Source of the DNA: Thiorhodovibrio litoralis
Lineage (GTDB): Bacteria; Pseudomonadota; Gammaproteobacteria; Chromatiales; Chromatiaceae
Assembly (NCBI RefSeq): GCF_033954455.1
Contig: NZ_CP121473.1
Location: 2,156,501 to 2,220,500, forward strand
Direction: 5' to 3'
Length of the DNA: 64,000 nt
In this document: in pieces, positions 43,491 to 51,715 of the stretch
How the letters are laid out: every line of letters starts with the position of its first letter
Position numbering within the stretch: position 1 is the first letter of the stretch
Position numbers and translations under genes: made by a program
The notes under the pieces: generated by a model
Told to the model about the DNA's origin: nothing
What the model saw: the letters and a program-made list of their open reading frames with translations, nothing else
The model's database searches: none

Positions 43491-43521
43491 CGCCGGTGCT
43501 GGAAGATTCCAGACACCGGCG
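43491..43521 (-). promoter_or_regulatory. Long hairpin in the leader of the Toprim primase gene
   Basis: CGCCGGTG-CTGGAA then TTCCAG-CACCGGCG form a 14-bp stem with a single bulge and tiny loop, 20 bp before the start codon on the minus strand. It differs in sequence from the CCCC/GGGG leaders of neighbouring genes. Confidence 0.65.
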
Positions 43522-43564
43522 CAAGAGGCAGAAAGGACACCGCACGGCGAGCCATCAGGCTCGC

Positions 43565-43876
43565 TCAATGCACAACCGTCTCGGCATCCACCAACAGCTT
43601 GCAGATCGGGATCGCGCGTTCGCCGACCTCGACAAAGCGCAGCGGCTTGGAAATCACCCAGGCCGCGCGCAGCGCATCGAGCGCCCCGGCACTGGGACCG
43701 AAGTCCTTGATGGCGATCTCATTGGCATCCAGATCGACGCCGGGCAGTTCCACGCTCGCCACAGCGATCAAATCACCAGGCGAGCGGGCATTGACCAGCA
43801 ACAGCGCCGGTCGGCGGGATTGGGCATAGCGCGACCACAGCAACCGGCAGTCGTAGGTATTGAAGCGAAGCTTCAT
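43565..43876 (-). CDS. Small unknown protein of the recombination module
   Basis: 103 residues from ATG 43876 (CCGAGGAGCC upstream). Sequence LRFNTYDCRLLWSRYAQSRR, then LIAVASVELPGVDLDANEIA and WVISKPLRFVEVGERAIPIC, looks like a compact alpha/beta domain. Similar small proteins recur in this type of mobile-element module; function unknown. A hairpin (GCTGGC/GCCAGC with inner GGGC/GCCC, near 43907-43942) lies in its leader. Confidence 0.7.
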   Translation of the reverse strand: MKLRFNTYDCRLLWSRYAQSRRPALLLVNARSPGDLIAVASVELPGVDLDANEIAIKDFGPSAGALDALRAAWVISKPLRFVEVGERAIPICKLLVDAETVVH

Positions 43877-43960
43877 GCAGGGCTCCTCGGAATTGGAAAG
43901 AAACAGCAACGGCAGCTGGCCGGGCAAGAAGCCCAAGCCAGCCGAGGCGGGAACAAGCAA

Positions 43961-44194
43961 TCAGGCCAGAACAGCCTGATGCGTCATCGGGCTAGCGCGC
44001 CGCGCCAGCATCGCGCGGGTGCGCATCTCATCGAGCACCAAGCGGTACACCGCCTTGATGTCGCGATGGGTTGCGCGGTCGGCGGGTTCAGCGAGCAATG
44101 CAAACACCGACTGCTGGGCAGCCGTCAGTTGGCGCTCGCTCGCGGTATCGAGAAACTTCTCAACGTCATTCCAGAAATCACGGTTCATACTCAT
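43961..44194 (-). CDS. Small helical protein of the recombination module
   Basis: 77 residues from ATG 44194; TTGGGAGAT gives the ribosome site. Sequence NRDFWNDVEKFLDTASERQL, then LAEPADRATHRDIKAVYRLV, is helical. Preceded by the repeated structured leader (44215-44260). Ends THQAVLA. No family recognised. Confidence 0.65.
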   Translation of the reverse strand: MSMNRDFWNDVEKFLDTASERQLTAAQQSVFALLAEPADRATHRDIKAVYRLVLDEMRTRAMLARRASPMTHQAVLA

Positions 44195-44214
44195 GGCGGT
44201 ATCTCCCAAGGTGA

Positions 44215-44260
44215 GGGGGAGACACATCGCCCCTGTGGGGAGAGCATCTCCCCAAGGGGT
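44215..44260 (-). promoter_or_regulatory. Repeated structured leader, copy before the 77-residue gene
   Basis: Minus strand: outer CCCCT/AGGGG, inner GGGGAG-ATGCT-CTCCCC; a second, competing or pseudoknot pairing joins GGGGAGA to the downstream TCTCCCC. The ribosome site follows within 15 bases. Confidence 0.7.
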
Positions 44261-44261
44261 T

Positions 44262-44611
44262 GAACAAAGGTCCGCACCAAGGCGGTGTCATCGGACGCGG
44301 TTGAAAAGCCCAATCGGGCTGGCGACGCATCGCGTCTTCGGTCGCCGTCACAGCAAGTCCTGGCATCAGGACTCACCGCAAAACCGCCTTTTCCACTGCC
44401 GTTGGTGACCATGGCCAACGACACCGGAAAAGGCCCGGCCGCCGCGAGGCGGCCGGATCGGTTGAAGTGGATAGGATTGAACCAAGCCACTCGGATGCAC
44501 CGCAGCGCATCCGCACAGCCTGAACGAACGGGTGCCTTGAAGACACCACGAAAGGTCGCCCGCAACAGCGCCTTTTCAGACGCCGTCGCGGACAAGGGCA
44601 GGGCAGCGCGA
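44262..44611. other. 350-bp hairpin-dense non-coding stretch between the vwa gene and the 77-residue gene
   Basis: No supportable ORF, but many perfect stems in series: AGCCC-AATC-GGGCT, AGTCCTG-GCAT-CAGGACT, GTTGG..CCAAC, CCGGCCGCC-GCGA-GGCGGCCGG. The density suggests a structured transcript or processed spacer. Direction unknown. Confidence 0.5.
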
Positions 44612-46501
44612 TCAGGCCGCCAGCAACAACCGCTCGGCCGCACCAAAGAGCGCCGTTCTCAGCGCCGTCACCTCATCGACGCGCAACGCCACCGGGAACA
44701 ACCCCGAGACATCCACGCCGATGCCAAGCCCGACGGTTTCCAAACCGGCGGCGGAACAAAGCCGCAGAATCTCCCGCGTCTCATCCATGCGATTCGGCTT
44801 GCCGTCGGTCAGCAACAGCACAATGCGCCGCGTCTCAGGTCGGCCGAGCAAATCCGCCGCCGCGAACCACAACGCACCCGCCATCGGCGTGCTGCCCCGA
44901 GTCCCTTGCAAAAAGGCCCCGGCACAGGCACGCGGACGCTGCCCATGTCGAACCAGCACGCTGATGCGATCCTCCACGCCGGACAGGCCCGGAAAGGCGC
45001 TCACCGCGACCGACACCCCATGGATGCCGTCCAGTGCCAGGGCCAAGGCCAAAGCGGCGGACTGGGCGATCTGCCCACGCCGTTCAACCAACCCGTCGCG
45101 ACGACGCACTGGCGAGTTCATCGACCCAGACAGGTCGATGAGCAGGTGAATCGCGGTATCGACCGCCACCCGCTCGCGTTTCCGTGCGAACAGCCGAGGA
45201 TCGCCCACCGCCGCGCGATAGAGGCGCTTGGGCAGCAAGCGCGGCCCATGGCGAAACGCCTGCGGCCGATCCAGCCGTGAGGCCTGCACCAGTCCCTGTA
45301 AGCGTGCCCGCAACCGGCGCGACTCTTCCTGCACGACACCCAGCAACCGCAAACCACGCGCCGGATCGCCACCAAAAGGCTCCGCACGGGGCAGCAGACA
45401 AGGGCTGTCACCCTGGCCGGCGGCGTCCAGGAGCTCACGCACCTGCTGGAACAAATCGCCTGGCAGATCGTCATCGTTGGCGTTCAGCGCCTGGGAGACG
45501 GCTTGGGTCTTTCCGACGTCAGCCGGTGCGTCCGAGTTGAGCATTGGAAGATGCGTCGAGTCCGGCTTGGTTGAAGAAGCCGCACCGCCAGGACCAACCG
45601 ATGTCGTCCCGTCAGTCCCCTGTTTCTGTCCTTGTCCCTGTCCCTGTCCAGAGGGATGATCCCCAGCCGCGTTTCCTGGGCTTGATTGGCCAGCTGTCGG
45701 GTTTGTTGAACCCTGAGCATCTGGTGCGTTGGCGTCCGGATGTGTTCCGGTTGAACCACCATCCGATGTCGGGATATTCGTCCCCGCAGTGCCAGGCGCG
45801 TTTTGGCCAGCATGGCCCGGCTGATCAGGCTGATCGGCCCCGAACCCGGATGACGGCGCCCGCGCCGACAGCTTCTCCTCCTCCAGCAAGGCGCGAATGC
45901 GTTGCGCCAAATCGACCGCATCCGCCGTGCTGGCCAGCTGACCGACCTCGGCCAACAAGCCCTGCAACCGATGCACGGTGCGCGCAGGAAATACCTGACG
46001 CAGCACCCGCTCCGCCTCACGTGCCGGAGCAGCCAGCGACTCGGTGGCCAGCATCCGATGCCGCAGATGTAACAGCAGATAGCTGGTCAAGACATGGGCT
46101 GGATGCGCATCTGGCATCGGCGGCGACAAAGCACCGCGTCCGCTCAGATGGTCGCACACCGCCTGCAAGGTCTCGCGCGTGCCCGGATAAGGCGCGGCGA
46201 TGGCCCGCTCGATGCGGATATCCTCAAGAATGTTTAGCAGGCTGCGGGTCAAGGGATCTGAACCCGAACCCTGGCGATAGGCGTCAAAATCGGTAAAGCG
46301 CAGATGCGCCGCCTCGTGGGCCAGATAGCCCCAGGCAACGGGAATCAGCTCAGATTGCGGCGGCAAGGCCGGCACCTGAATGCTGTTGCCATCAGTGCAG
46401 GCCTCATCTCCGCCGACCGCGACCGGGACGCCAAACTTGCGTCCTAGGGCGGCGGCGACAATCGGCATGGCCTGATGCAAGGTCCGAAAGGCATGGCTCA
46501 T
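44612..46501 (-). CDS. VWA-domain protein with N-terminal metallopeptidase-like motif
   Basis: 629 residues. The N-terminal part has WGYLAHEAAHLRFTDFDAYR with an HEAAH zinc-protease-type motif (62-66), as in VWA-like putative metallopeptidases. A Gly/Gln/Asn-rich linker spans roughly 220-320. The C-terminal von Willebrand A domain has the MIDAS residues DLSGS (456-460), a Thr in RGSTPMAGAL and Asp566 in LLLTDGKPNRMDE. VWA proteins of this size pair with MoxR AAA+ ATPases as chaperones (CobT/CobS, NorD/NorQ); a moxR-type gene is encoded three genes upstream. Preceded by the repeated leader (46523-46560). Ends ERLLLAA. Confidence 0.88.
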   Translation of the reverse strand: MSHAFRTLHQAMPIVAAALGRKFGVPVAVGGDEACTDGNSIQVPALPPQSELIPVAWGYLAHEAAHLRFTDFDAYRQGSGSDPLTRSLLNILEDIRIERAIAAPYPGTRETLQAVCDHLSGRGALSPPMPDAHPAHVLTSYLLLHLRHRMLATESLAAPAREAERVLRQVFPARTVHRLQGLLAEVGQLASTADAVDLAQRIRALLEEEKLSARAPSSGFGADQPDQPGHAGQNAPGTAGTNIPTSDGGSTGTHPDANAPDAQGSTNPTAGQSSPGNAAGDHPSGQGQGQGQKQGTDGTTSVGPGGAASSTKPDSTHLPMLNSDAPADVGKTQAVSQALNANDDDLPGDLFQQVRELLDAAGQGDSPCLLPRAEPFGGDPARGLRLLGVVQEESRRLRARLQGLVQASRLDRPQAFRHGPRLLPKRLYRAAVGDPRLFARKRERVAVDTAIHLLIDLSGSMNSPVRRRDGLVERRGQIAQSAALALALALDGIHGVSVAVSAFPGLSGVEDRISVLVRHGQRPRACAGAFLQGTRGSTPMAGALWFAAADLLGRPETRRIVLLLTDGKPNRMDETREILRLCSAAGLETVGLGIGVDVSGLFPVALRVDEVTALRTALFGAAERLLLAA

Positions 46502-46522
46502 GGTGATGCTCCAATAGGTGAT

Positions 46523-46560
46523 GGGGCATCACGCCCCTGGGGGCGCAATGCCCCGAGGGG
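46523..46560 (-). promoter_or_regulatory. Repeated structured leader, copy before the VWA gene
   Basis: Minus strand: CCCCT-C-GGGG, loop CATTGCG, CCCC-C-AGGGG; the loop pairs with downstream CGTGATG (two wobble pairs), extending through GGGGCAT/ATGCCCC. TTGGAG ribosome site follows. Confidence 0.75.
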
Positions 46561-46633
46561 TGAAAAAAAGAAATCCGCCAATCAGCGTCGTCGATCCAGA
46601 TTGAAGTGACGCTAAGACCGAATCAGAACCAAA

Positions 46634-47719
46634 TCAGAACCAGAAGTCTTGGGCCGGTGCCGCCGGAACCGGCGGCTGTGGTGTCTCGATCGGACCCGGC
46701 ACTTCCTGCTCCTCGAACAGGTCATCGAAGTCCATTGGGTCGTCGGGCAAAGCTTCCGCGTCCGTTGACGCTGAGTTCGCGTCATCTTCTTGCTGGACGG
46801 CATCGCCAACGTCCGCGTCTGACCGGGGCTCTGGCAGTTCCGCCATCAACGCATCCAGCGCCAACAGCCCTTCGCCATGGCGGGCCATCGCTTCGGCCTC
46901 GCCAACCAGACGCATCAGCGCCCAGCCCTCCAGGAACAATCCGCCCCGGATCGGCCCCGAGCCGGGCAGTCGCTTCAGCCACTGCCCGATAGAGCGCACG
47001 ACCGGATCAATCCGTCCATCGACAAAGCTCAACGCATCGAGTTTGTCGTGAATGCGCCGGAAGGTGCCGAGAGCCCGTTGCGAGAGTTCCGGCTTGCCCA
47101 GAAAGGATTGCTCCAGCCCGCGCGCCATCTGTTCGACCTCGGCGAAAATGGTGTCACCGATCTCGGCGACATCCTCGTGCAAGGTATCGGTGGCGATCAG
47201 CGGCGCTGTTTCAATCCGCAGCGCCTGCACCCGAAAGCGGAACTGCCCGCGCACCACCTCCACCGGATCAACCGCCTGGCGGATGGCCGGCTCCCAGCCG
47301 GGATAAGCCGCGCACCAGGCATCGATATGGCGGTCGTAGTCGGCGAGGAAGGTCTCGGCTTCGGCGCGCGTCTCCAGGGTGATAGCCTCGGCCATCGCCT
47401 GCGCCTCGACCGCCAGCGCATTGGGCACCAGAAAGCCGCCCAGAAAGCGCGTGCCGACCGCCAACAGATTGCGCTCAATGCGCTTCTTGTTGCGGTGAAA
47501 CACCCGCAAGGCATCCGGGTTGCAAATCTTCTTGCTGCCCAATGAAATCAGTTCATCGGGCGGCAAGTCGGTGCCCAAGCGCAGATCCTCGGCACGCAGT
47601 TTCTTGCGCCCGGACCAGATGTGAAAATCGACCAGAAAGAGCGTGGTCTGATCGGTCAGATGAAGGGTATCCTCCAGGGACCGGTTGTCGTTTTGGGTCT
47701 CGGTCATGTCAGTTGTCAT
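46634..47719 (-). CDS. DUF3150-family protein
   Basis: 361 residues from ATG 47719. The N-terminal two thirds match DUF3150: TTLFLVDFHIWSGRKKLRAE, GSKKICNPDALRVFHRNKKR, AEAETFLADYDRHIDAWCAA, with long helices. The C-terminus is acidic and Pro-rich and ends AAPAQDFWF. DUF3150 genes recur in mobile elements next to MoxR/VWA and recombination genes; molecular function is unknown. The 47-bp gap before it holds a GC-rich hairpin (CGCGGA/TCCGCG with inner CGGCC/GGCCG). Confidence 0.85.
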   Translation of the reverse strand: MTTDMTETQNDNRSLEDTLHLTDQTTLFLVDFHIWSGRKKLRAEDLRLGTDLPPDELISLGSKKICNPDALRVFHRNKKRIERNLLAVGTRFLGGFLVPNALAVEAQAMAEAITLETRAEAETFLADYDRHIDAWCAAYPGWEPAIRQAVDPVEVVRGQFRFRVQALRIETAPLIATDTLHEDVAEIGDTIFAEVEQMARGLEQSFLGKPELSQRALGTFRRIHDKLDALSFVDGRIDPVVRSIGQWLKRLPGSGPIRGGLFLEGWALMRLVGEAEAMARHGEGLLALDALMAELPEPRSDADVGDAVQQEDDANSASTDAEALPDDPMDFDDLFEEQEVPGPIETPQPPVPAAPAQDFWF

Positions 47720-47766
47720 GCAAGTCTCCCCGCGGACCGGCCAGGCCGATCCGCGTCGTGGATGGT

Positions 47767-48129
47767 TCAGAACCAGAGGTTCTCCTGCCCCGGCGCGATC
47801 CACGACAGATCGATGCGGGGTTGGTGGCTTGGCTCGGGAACGGGCTGGTGGTGCAACGCGGCGCGCTGGGTCGAGACGATCTCAAAGACGCGCCCACGCA
47901 GGACGGCCTGACCCAAAGGGACATAGCCTTTGCGTTCCTTCTCCCGTGCACGTTGCTCAATCAGCGCGCGTTGGTCCGCGCGATAGTGCTGCTGTTGGCC
48001 AATGTGGCCCGAACGCCCCCAGGCAATCTCCATCGCGCCATCGGCCAGGCGGCGATAGGCCCAGTCTTTGCTCGCCCCATCGCCGTGGTGATAGCGAAAG
48101 AGTTGCCAGGGCGAATCCGTCATCGTCAT
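47767..48129 (-). CDS. WGR-domain-like protein
   Basis: 120 residues from ATG 48129, which overlaps the moxR stop (ATGA). The first ~65 residues (QLFRYHHGDGASKDWAYRRL, then MEIAWGRSGHIGQQQHY) carry the W-G-R core of a WGR nucleic-acid-binding domain. The rest is basic and helical, ending APGQENLWF. Coupled translation with the AAA+ gene suggests direct partnership. Confidence 0.75.
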   Translation of the reverse strand: MTMTDSPWQLFRYHHGDGASKDWAYRRLADGAMEIAWGRSGHIGQQQHYRADQRALIEQRAREKERKGYVPLGQAVLRGRVFEIVSTQRAALHHQPVPEPSHQPRIDLSWIAPGQENLWF

Positions 48130-49088
48130 GCCTGCCCGCTCCACAGCGGCCCCAGCACATCGGCGGCGATGCGATGAATCGCCGTGCGTTCTTCCGCCGC
48201 CGCTCGCGCGGTCAGCGCCTGATCCAAGGCATAGGCCAGCGGATTCGGCGCCCCCTTGAAGGTCACCGTTAGCCGTGCCCAACGCACCAGAGTGCGAGTG
48301 GACAGCGTCAGGGTTAGCTCACCGCCTTGGGGATTAGCGCCGTCGCTCTCGCCGAGAAACAGCCGCCGCACCTCATTGGCCACCACGACCAGCTTGTGGG
48401 CGATCTCGGTGGGGAGGTCGGGCACCTCGCCATCCAAAACGGCGTGCTCAGTTTCCGGGTCCGGGTAGTTCACCTGCAGCACCCGGAAGCGATCCAGGAA
48501 CGCCAGGTTCTGCCGCAGCACACCCTGATAGAGTCCGGTCTGATCCCCGCCGCCGGCACTGTTGCCGGTGGCGATCACCCGGAACTTCGGATGCGGGCGA
48601 ATCACCTCACCGCCGTTCTGGGCAATCACCAGGGGCGCGCCCTCGACGATGTCGTTCAGCCCGGCCAGCTCGGCCGGGTCCATCAGATCGATTTCGTTCA
48701 GGATCAGCAGATGCCCCTCGCGCGCGGCGAGGGCCAAAGGACCATAGACGAAACGCGTCTCGCCCTGGAGCAACTGAAAGCCGCCGAGCAGATCGGCGAA
48801 TTCCATGCGGCCATGGCAGGTCAACTCCTGCACTGGCCAATACAGCCGCGCAGCGACTTGGCGGATCAGCGAAGTCTTGCCCGCGCCGGTCGGGCCGGTC
48901 AGCAACAAGGCATCGCCGCCGGCATCGCGCAGAAACGCCAGCACGGCATTGAGCCCCTGGCGAAAGATGTAGGGCTGCCTGAGCGGAACCTTGGGATGGT
49001 CCGCTTCCGCGAAGCCTTCGATCTCCAGGCCTTTCGGGGCCTTGACGTTAAAGGTGGTCGCGACATCGAAGCGTTGGGGTGTGGGCAT
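48126..49088 (-). CDS. MoxR-type AAA+ ATPase (CbbQ/NorQ/CobS-like)
   Basis: 320 residues from ATG 49088. Walker A LLTGPTGAGKTSLIRQVAAR, Walker B GHLLILNEIDLMDPAELAGL, sensor FRVIATGNSAGGGDQTGLYQ, and the C-terminal lid LSTRTLVRWARLTVTFKGA. MoxR enzymes with VWA partners remodel metalloproteins or protein complexes; a VWA gene is in the same operon. The repeated leader at 49108-49152 precedes it, with CAGGAGAG as ribosome site. Confidence 0.92.
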   Translation of the reverse strand: MPTPQRFDVATTFNVKAPKGLEIEGFAEADHPKVPLRQPYIFRQGLNAVLAFLRDAGGDALLLTGPTGAGKTSLIRQVAARLYWPVQELTCHGRMEFADLLGGFQLLQGETRFVYGPLALAAREGHLLILNEIDLMDPAELAGLNDIVEGAPLVIAQNGGEVIRPHPKFRVIATGNSAGGGDQTGLYQGVLRQNLAFLDRFRVLQVNYPDPETEHAVLDGEVPDLPTEIAHKLVVVANEVRRLFLGESDGANPQGGELTLTLSTRTLVRWARLTVTFKGAPNPLAYALDQALTARAAAEERTAIHRIAADVLGPLWSGQA

Positions 49089-49107
49089 GGGTCTCTCCTG
49101 TGTGATC

Positions 49108-49152
49108 GGGGAGAGACGCGAATCCCCAAGAGGGAGCGATCTCCCCCTGGGG
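49108..49152 (-). promoter_or_regulatory. Repeated structured leader, copy before the MoxR gene
   Basis: Minus strand: CCCCA/TGGGG outer stem, GGGA/TCCC inner stem, and a second pairing of GGGGAGA..CGC with downstream GCG..TCTCCCC. Same topology as the other five copies. Confidence 0.75.
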
Positions 49153-49153
49153 T

Positions 49154-49326
49154 GAGTGAACAGGCCAACGGGCCAGCAATAACGAAAGGTCGGGTCTTGT
49201 GAGGCGCTCCGACAGGCGCACAGGGAAAACCGATGCGGTCGTCCGAAACCGCGCACGCGGGGCTTTGGACGACCGCCTGCCCGAAGGCAGGACGGTCTGG
49301 AGGTTAAGTGAGAAACAACACGGGCA
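49154..49326. other. Structured non-coding stretch between moxR leader and yqaJ
   Basis: Contains a 10-bp perfect stem GCGGTCGTCC/GGACGACCGC (with inner CCGCG/GCGG), a CCTGCC-CGAA-GGCAGG hairpin with a tetraloop, and GGCC..GGCC pairs. No ORF I would accept. Comparable with the hairpin-rich gap at 44262-44611. Confidence 0.5.
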
Positions 49327-50361
49327 TCAGAACCAGAAGCTGGTGGCCACGGCAAAACCGTGGTCATCGGTGGCCTGATGCGCAGGTTCGCGATTAGCCT
49401 TGGGCTTCAGCGGGATCACAGTGGTTGCGGGCGGTTCCTGCACCGTGACCCGCACGCGCTCGGACGGCTGACGGCGAAACGCCTCGATGGCGTCGCGACC
49501 CAACTCCGGCAGGCGCGCCTGCAACAGCGCCGGATAATCGACTGAGCCCTTGGCGCAGAAGCGCGTGACGCGCAACCCGGCGGACTCGGCAATCAGCGTC
49601 TGGCCCATCATGGCGACCAGGGTGGTCTGGATGTCATCCAGCGCTGCTTTTTTGCGCTTTAACTCAGCTTCGACCGTTTTGGCTTCCTGCTGGAGCGCGC
49701 GATAACGTCCCGCCAGCACCGCCCAGTCATCAGCCTGCGGCCCCTTGGGGATGAACAAATCCCGCTGCGGGTCTTTCTCCGGCTCGCGCTCCTCGACCAA
49801 CGCCCGCCAGAAGGCTTTTCCCTGGGTGACGATGGATGTAATCAACGCCGGATCGCGAGTGATCTCGAAAACGATAGGGTCATTGTCCTCTTGGTAAAAC
49901 ACCAGGTACCCCTTGTCCGCTCCAGCGACATAGAGCTGATGCTGGACCTGGGGTTCATAGAGCCGAAAGGCGCTGGCCGCGCGGCCATGTTCCGCTACAT
50001 CGCGCAAGGTGCGTTCCGAGGGCACCTTCAACTCCACCGGTTCGCCGGCGTCGGTGATGCCATCAAAGGAGGCGCGCAACAGCGGTTCCTCCTCGGATTC
50101 ACCACAGACCGGCAAGACCAGCGTGTCGTAACGCTGCTCGAACCACTGCCGGGCGGCATCTTCCAGTCGGTTGCCCCGCTGCACCAGCGGGTTCTTGCTC
50201 AAGTCCGCAGTCTTGGCCAACCCCGTGCGTTCGGCCCACAGACGCCAGGGCGTCTTGTAGGGCGAGCGACCCAAAATAATGGCCGATTCCGAGGCGGTGA
50301 TGCCCTGGGCGCGCCACTGGTGCCATTCCGGGGTGCGTTGGGCCAGATCAATCGTTTTCAT
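49327..50361 (-). CDS. YqaJ-family viral-type recombinase/exonuclease
   Basis: 344 residues from ATG 50361 (GACGGAGC upstream). Core: QRTPEWHQWRAQGITASESA, VQRGNRLEDAARQWFEQRY, ASFDGITDAGEPVELKVPSE with the D...E-x-K triad, and YEPQVQHQLYVAGADKGYLV (Q-x-Q-x-Q-like). This is a lambda-exonuclease-fold 5'-3' exonuclease that pairs with a RecT-type annealase, encoded immediately upstream. C-terminal coiled helix (YRALQQEAKTVEAELKRKKA) and the end FAVATSFWF. Confidence 0.92.
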   Translation of the reverse strand: MKTIDLAQRTPEWHQWRAQGITASESAIILGRSPYKTPWRLWAERTGLAKTADLSKNPLVQRGNRLEDAARQWFEQRYDTLVLPVCGESEEEPLLRASFDGITDAGEPVELKVPSERTLRDVAEHGRAASAFRLYEPQVQHQLYVAGADKGYLVFYQEDNDPIVFEITRDPALITSIVTQGKAFWRALVEEREPEKDPQRDLFIPKGPQADDWAVLAGRYRALQQEAKTVEAELKRKKAALDDIQTTLVAMMGQTLIAESAGLRVTRFCAKGSVDYPALLQARLPELGRDAIEAFRRQPSERVRVTVQEPPATTVIPLKPKANREPAHQATDDHGFAVATSFWF

Positions 50362-50382
50362 GGAAAGCTCCGTCAAAAAGAC

Positions 50383-50420
50383 CGAGGCATCCTGCCCCTC
50401 GGGGCAGACGCCCCGTGGGG
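50383..50420 (-). promoter_or_regulatory. Repeated structured leader, copy before yqaJ
   Basis: Minus strand: CCCC-A-CGGGGC, loop GTCT, GCCCCG-A-GGGG; downstream GGCAG and GATGCCTC can pair with the loop side (GGGGCGTC/GATGCCTC with wobbles). A run of T follows before the GGAG ribosome site. Confidence 0.75.
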
Positions 50421-50448
50421 TGAAGAAAATTGGCTGTACTCGCTAAAC

Positions 50449-51447
50449 TCAGGCCGCCAGGCGTTGCTCGGCGGCATGTTTCGCCTGATCGAGAGCCTTG
50501 AGGGCCTGTGCCAAGTCAGACGCCTTGCAGCGCGCCCGCAAATACTGTTCGGCCTGCTTCCAGGCAGACTTCTCCGCCGCGCGGGCGACCACCTTGTCGA
50601 TCCGGGCTTGCAGGCTGGGATCGAGGGTGAGGGGATCAGCGGTTGGTTCTGCGTCCGACGGTGATTCCGATCCGCTCGCTGACGCCTGTTCCGCGCATTC
50701 CGCAGCAACAACGGACAGCGCAGTCTCCGCTTTGTCGGGGACAGCCTTTGTCGTATCCAGCGACGCGGCGACCGGAATGGAGGTATCCGCCTCGATCACC
50801 TTGCCTTCCATCTCCTCGGCGGTATAAGAGGCTTCCTCGGGAAAAGCTGCGCGCAGAGAAGCCGCCTTGGCGCACTTCATCAACTGCCCGCGCGGGCGTT
50901 TGACCCACATCTCGGTCGGCAACTCTGAATAGGCCCCGCCCTGACGGGCATAGGCTTCCAGCCAGAACACCGGCTCGGTGAAGGGACAGCGCTGGCCGCC
51001 GACAAGCCGATAGACGGTCACCTCGCACCACTCGGGAAAGCTGACCGCATAGTCCAAGTCCTGCCAAGCGCCATTGCGTTTGACCTTCCCCGAGAAGGTG
51101 CGCTCGATCACCGGGCCGAAGCGCGGCGGATCTATCCCAGCCCACTGGCCGGTGCGCGCGGCCGTGGTCTGCACCTCGGCAATACCCGGCCAGACGGTCT
51201 CGATCTCTTGACCAAGTGCCTTCGACCACATCGGCACCACATGCACCGGACGCTTGATCACGTCCAGATTGCGCGCGGCGCAGTAATGGACCGCCAGCAG
51301 AATGCCCTCGGCGGTCTTGGCTGCCGGGAAAATGGAATCGGTCAGCACCTTCCAAGTGCTGGGAGTCAGATTCAGCGCCGGATCGACCGCCGGCATCGGG
51401 ATGCGCGGCGCGTCGGCTTTTGGCACAGCGTGCATCGAACGGGTCAT
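50449..51447 (-). CDS. RecT/Bet-family single-strand annealing protein
   Basis: 332 residues from ATG 51447 (GAGGAGGG ribosome site). Bet/RecT core: LAVHYCAARNLDVIKRPVHV, WPGIAEVQTTAARTGQWAGI, CPFTEPVFWLEAYARQGG, and RGQLMKCAKAASLRAAFPEE. It anneals complementary single strands in concert with the exonuclease encoded downstream. An acidic/Ala-rich tail of ~100 residues ends HAAEQRLAA. The strongest copy of the repeated leader precedes it (51467-51505). Confidence 0.92.
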   Translation of the reverse strand: MTRSMHAVPKADAPRIPMPAVDPALNLTPSTWKVLTDSIFPAAKTAEGILLAVHYCAARNLDVIKRPVHVVPMWSKALGQEIETVWPGIAEVQTTAARTGQWAGIDPPRFGPVIERTFSGKVKRNGAWQDLDYAVSFPEWCEVTVYRLVGGQRCPFTEPVFWLEAYARQGGAYSELPTEMWVKRPRGQLMKCAKAASLRAAFPEEASYTAEEMEGKVIEADTSIPVAASLDTTKAVPDKAETALSVVAAECAEQASASGSESPSDAEPTADPLTLDPSLQARIDKVVARAAEKSAWKQAEQYLRARCKASDLAQALKALDQAKHAAEQRLAA

Positions 51448-51466
51448 GATGCCCTCCTCAATGAAT

Positions 51467-51505
51467 GGGGCACCAGGCCCCACGGGGTTACTGGTACCCC
51501 GTGGG
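51467..51505 (-). promoter_or_regulatory. Repeated structured leader, copy before recT
   Basis: Perfect 10-bp stem CCCACGGGGT/ACCCCGTGGG with a 7-base loop containing ACCAG; downstream CTGGT is complementary to the loop, and the whole CTGGTGCCCC can instead pair with GGGGTACCAG. GAGGAGG follows 8 bases later. Confidence 0.8.
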
Positions 51506-51526
51506 TGGAAAGAGAAAGCACTCGGC

Positions 51527-51715
51527 TCAGCGCGCGAGCTGCTCGAGTTGTTGCGCCAGTCGCGTCAACCGCTCGGGCTGACCGGCCGGTGTTGACCCTA
51601 GCTCGGCGCGTTGGCGCAGCCGTTGGGCCATCAGCGATAGCTCGCGGCACGCCCAGCGTCGGGTGGCGCCGACGCGGATTGGTCTCGGATTCTCCGGCTC
51701 AAAACGGCAGGTCAT
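51527..51715 (-). CDS. Small basic protein overlapping the ssb 3' end
   Basis: 62 residues from ATG 51715, inside the last codons of ssb in another frame. Sequence [20 protein letters not shown], then [15 protein letters not shown], is basic and helical. No family recognised; kept because it fills the gap before recT and the overlap is typical of this operon. Confidence 0.5.
   Translation of the reverse strand: MTCRFEPENPRPIRVGATRRWACRELSLMAQRLRQRAELGSTPAGQPERLTRLAQQLEQLAR

Noticed and set aside
44285-45280. 331-codon + strand open frame over the VWA gene and the hairpin-rich gap
   Set aside because: Runs antisense through a well-supported VWA domain and has biased R/Q/P composition.
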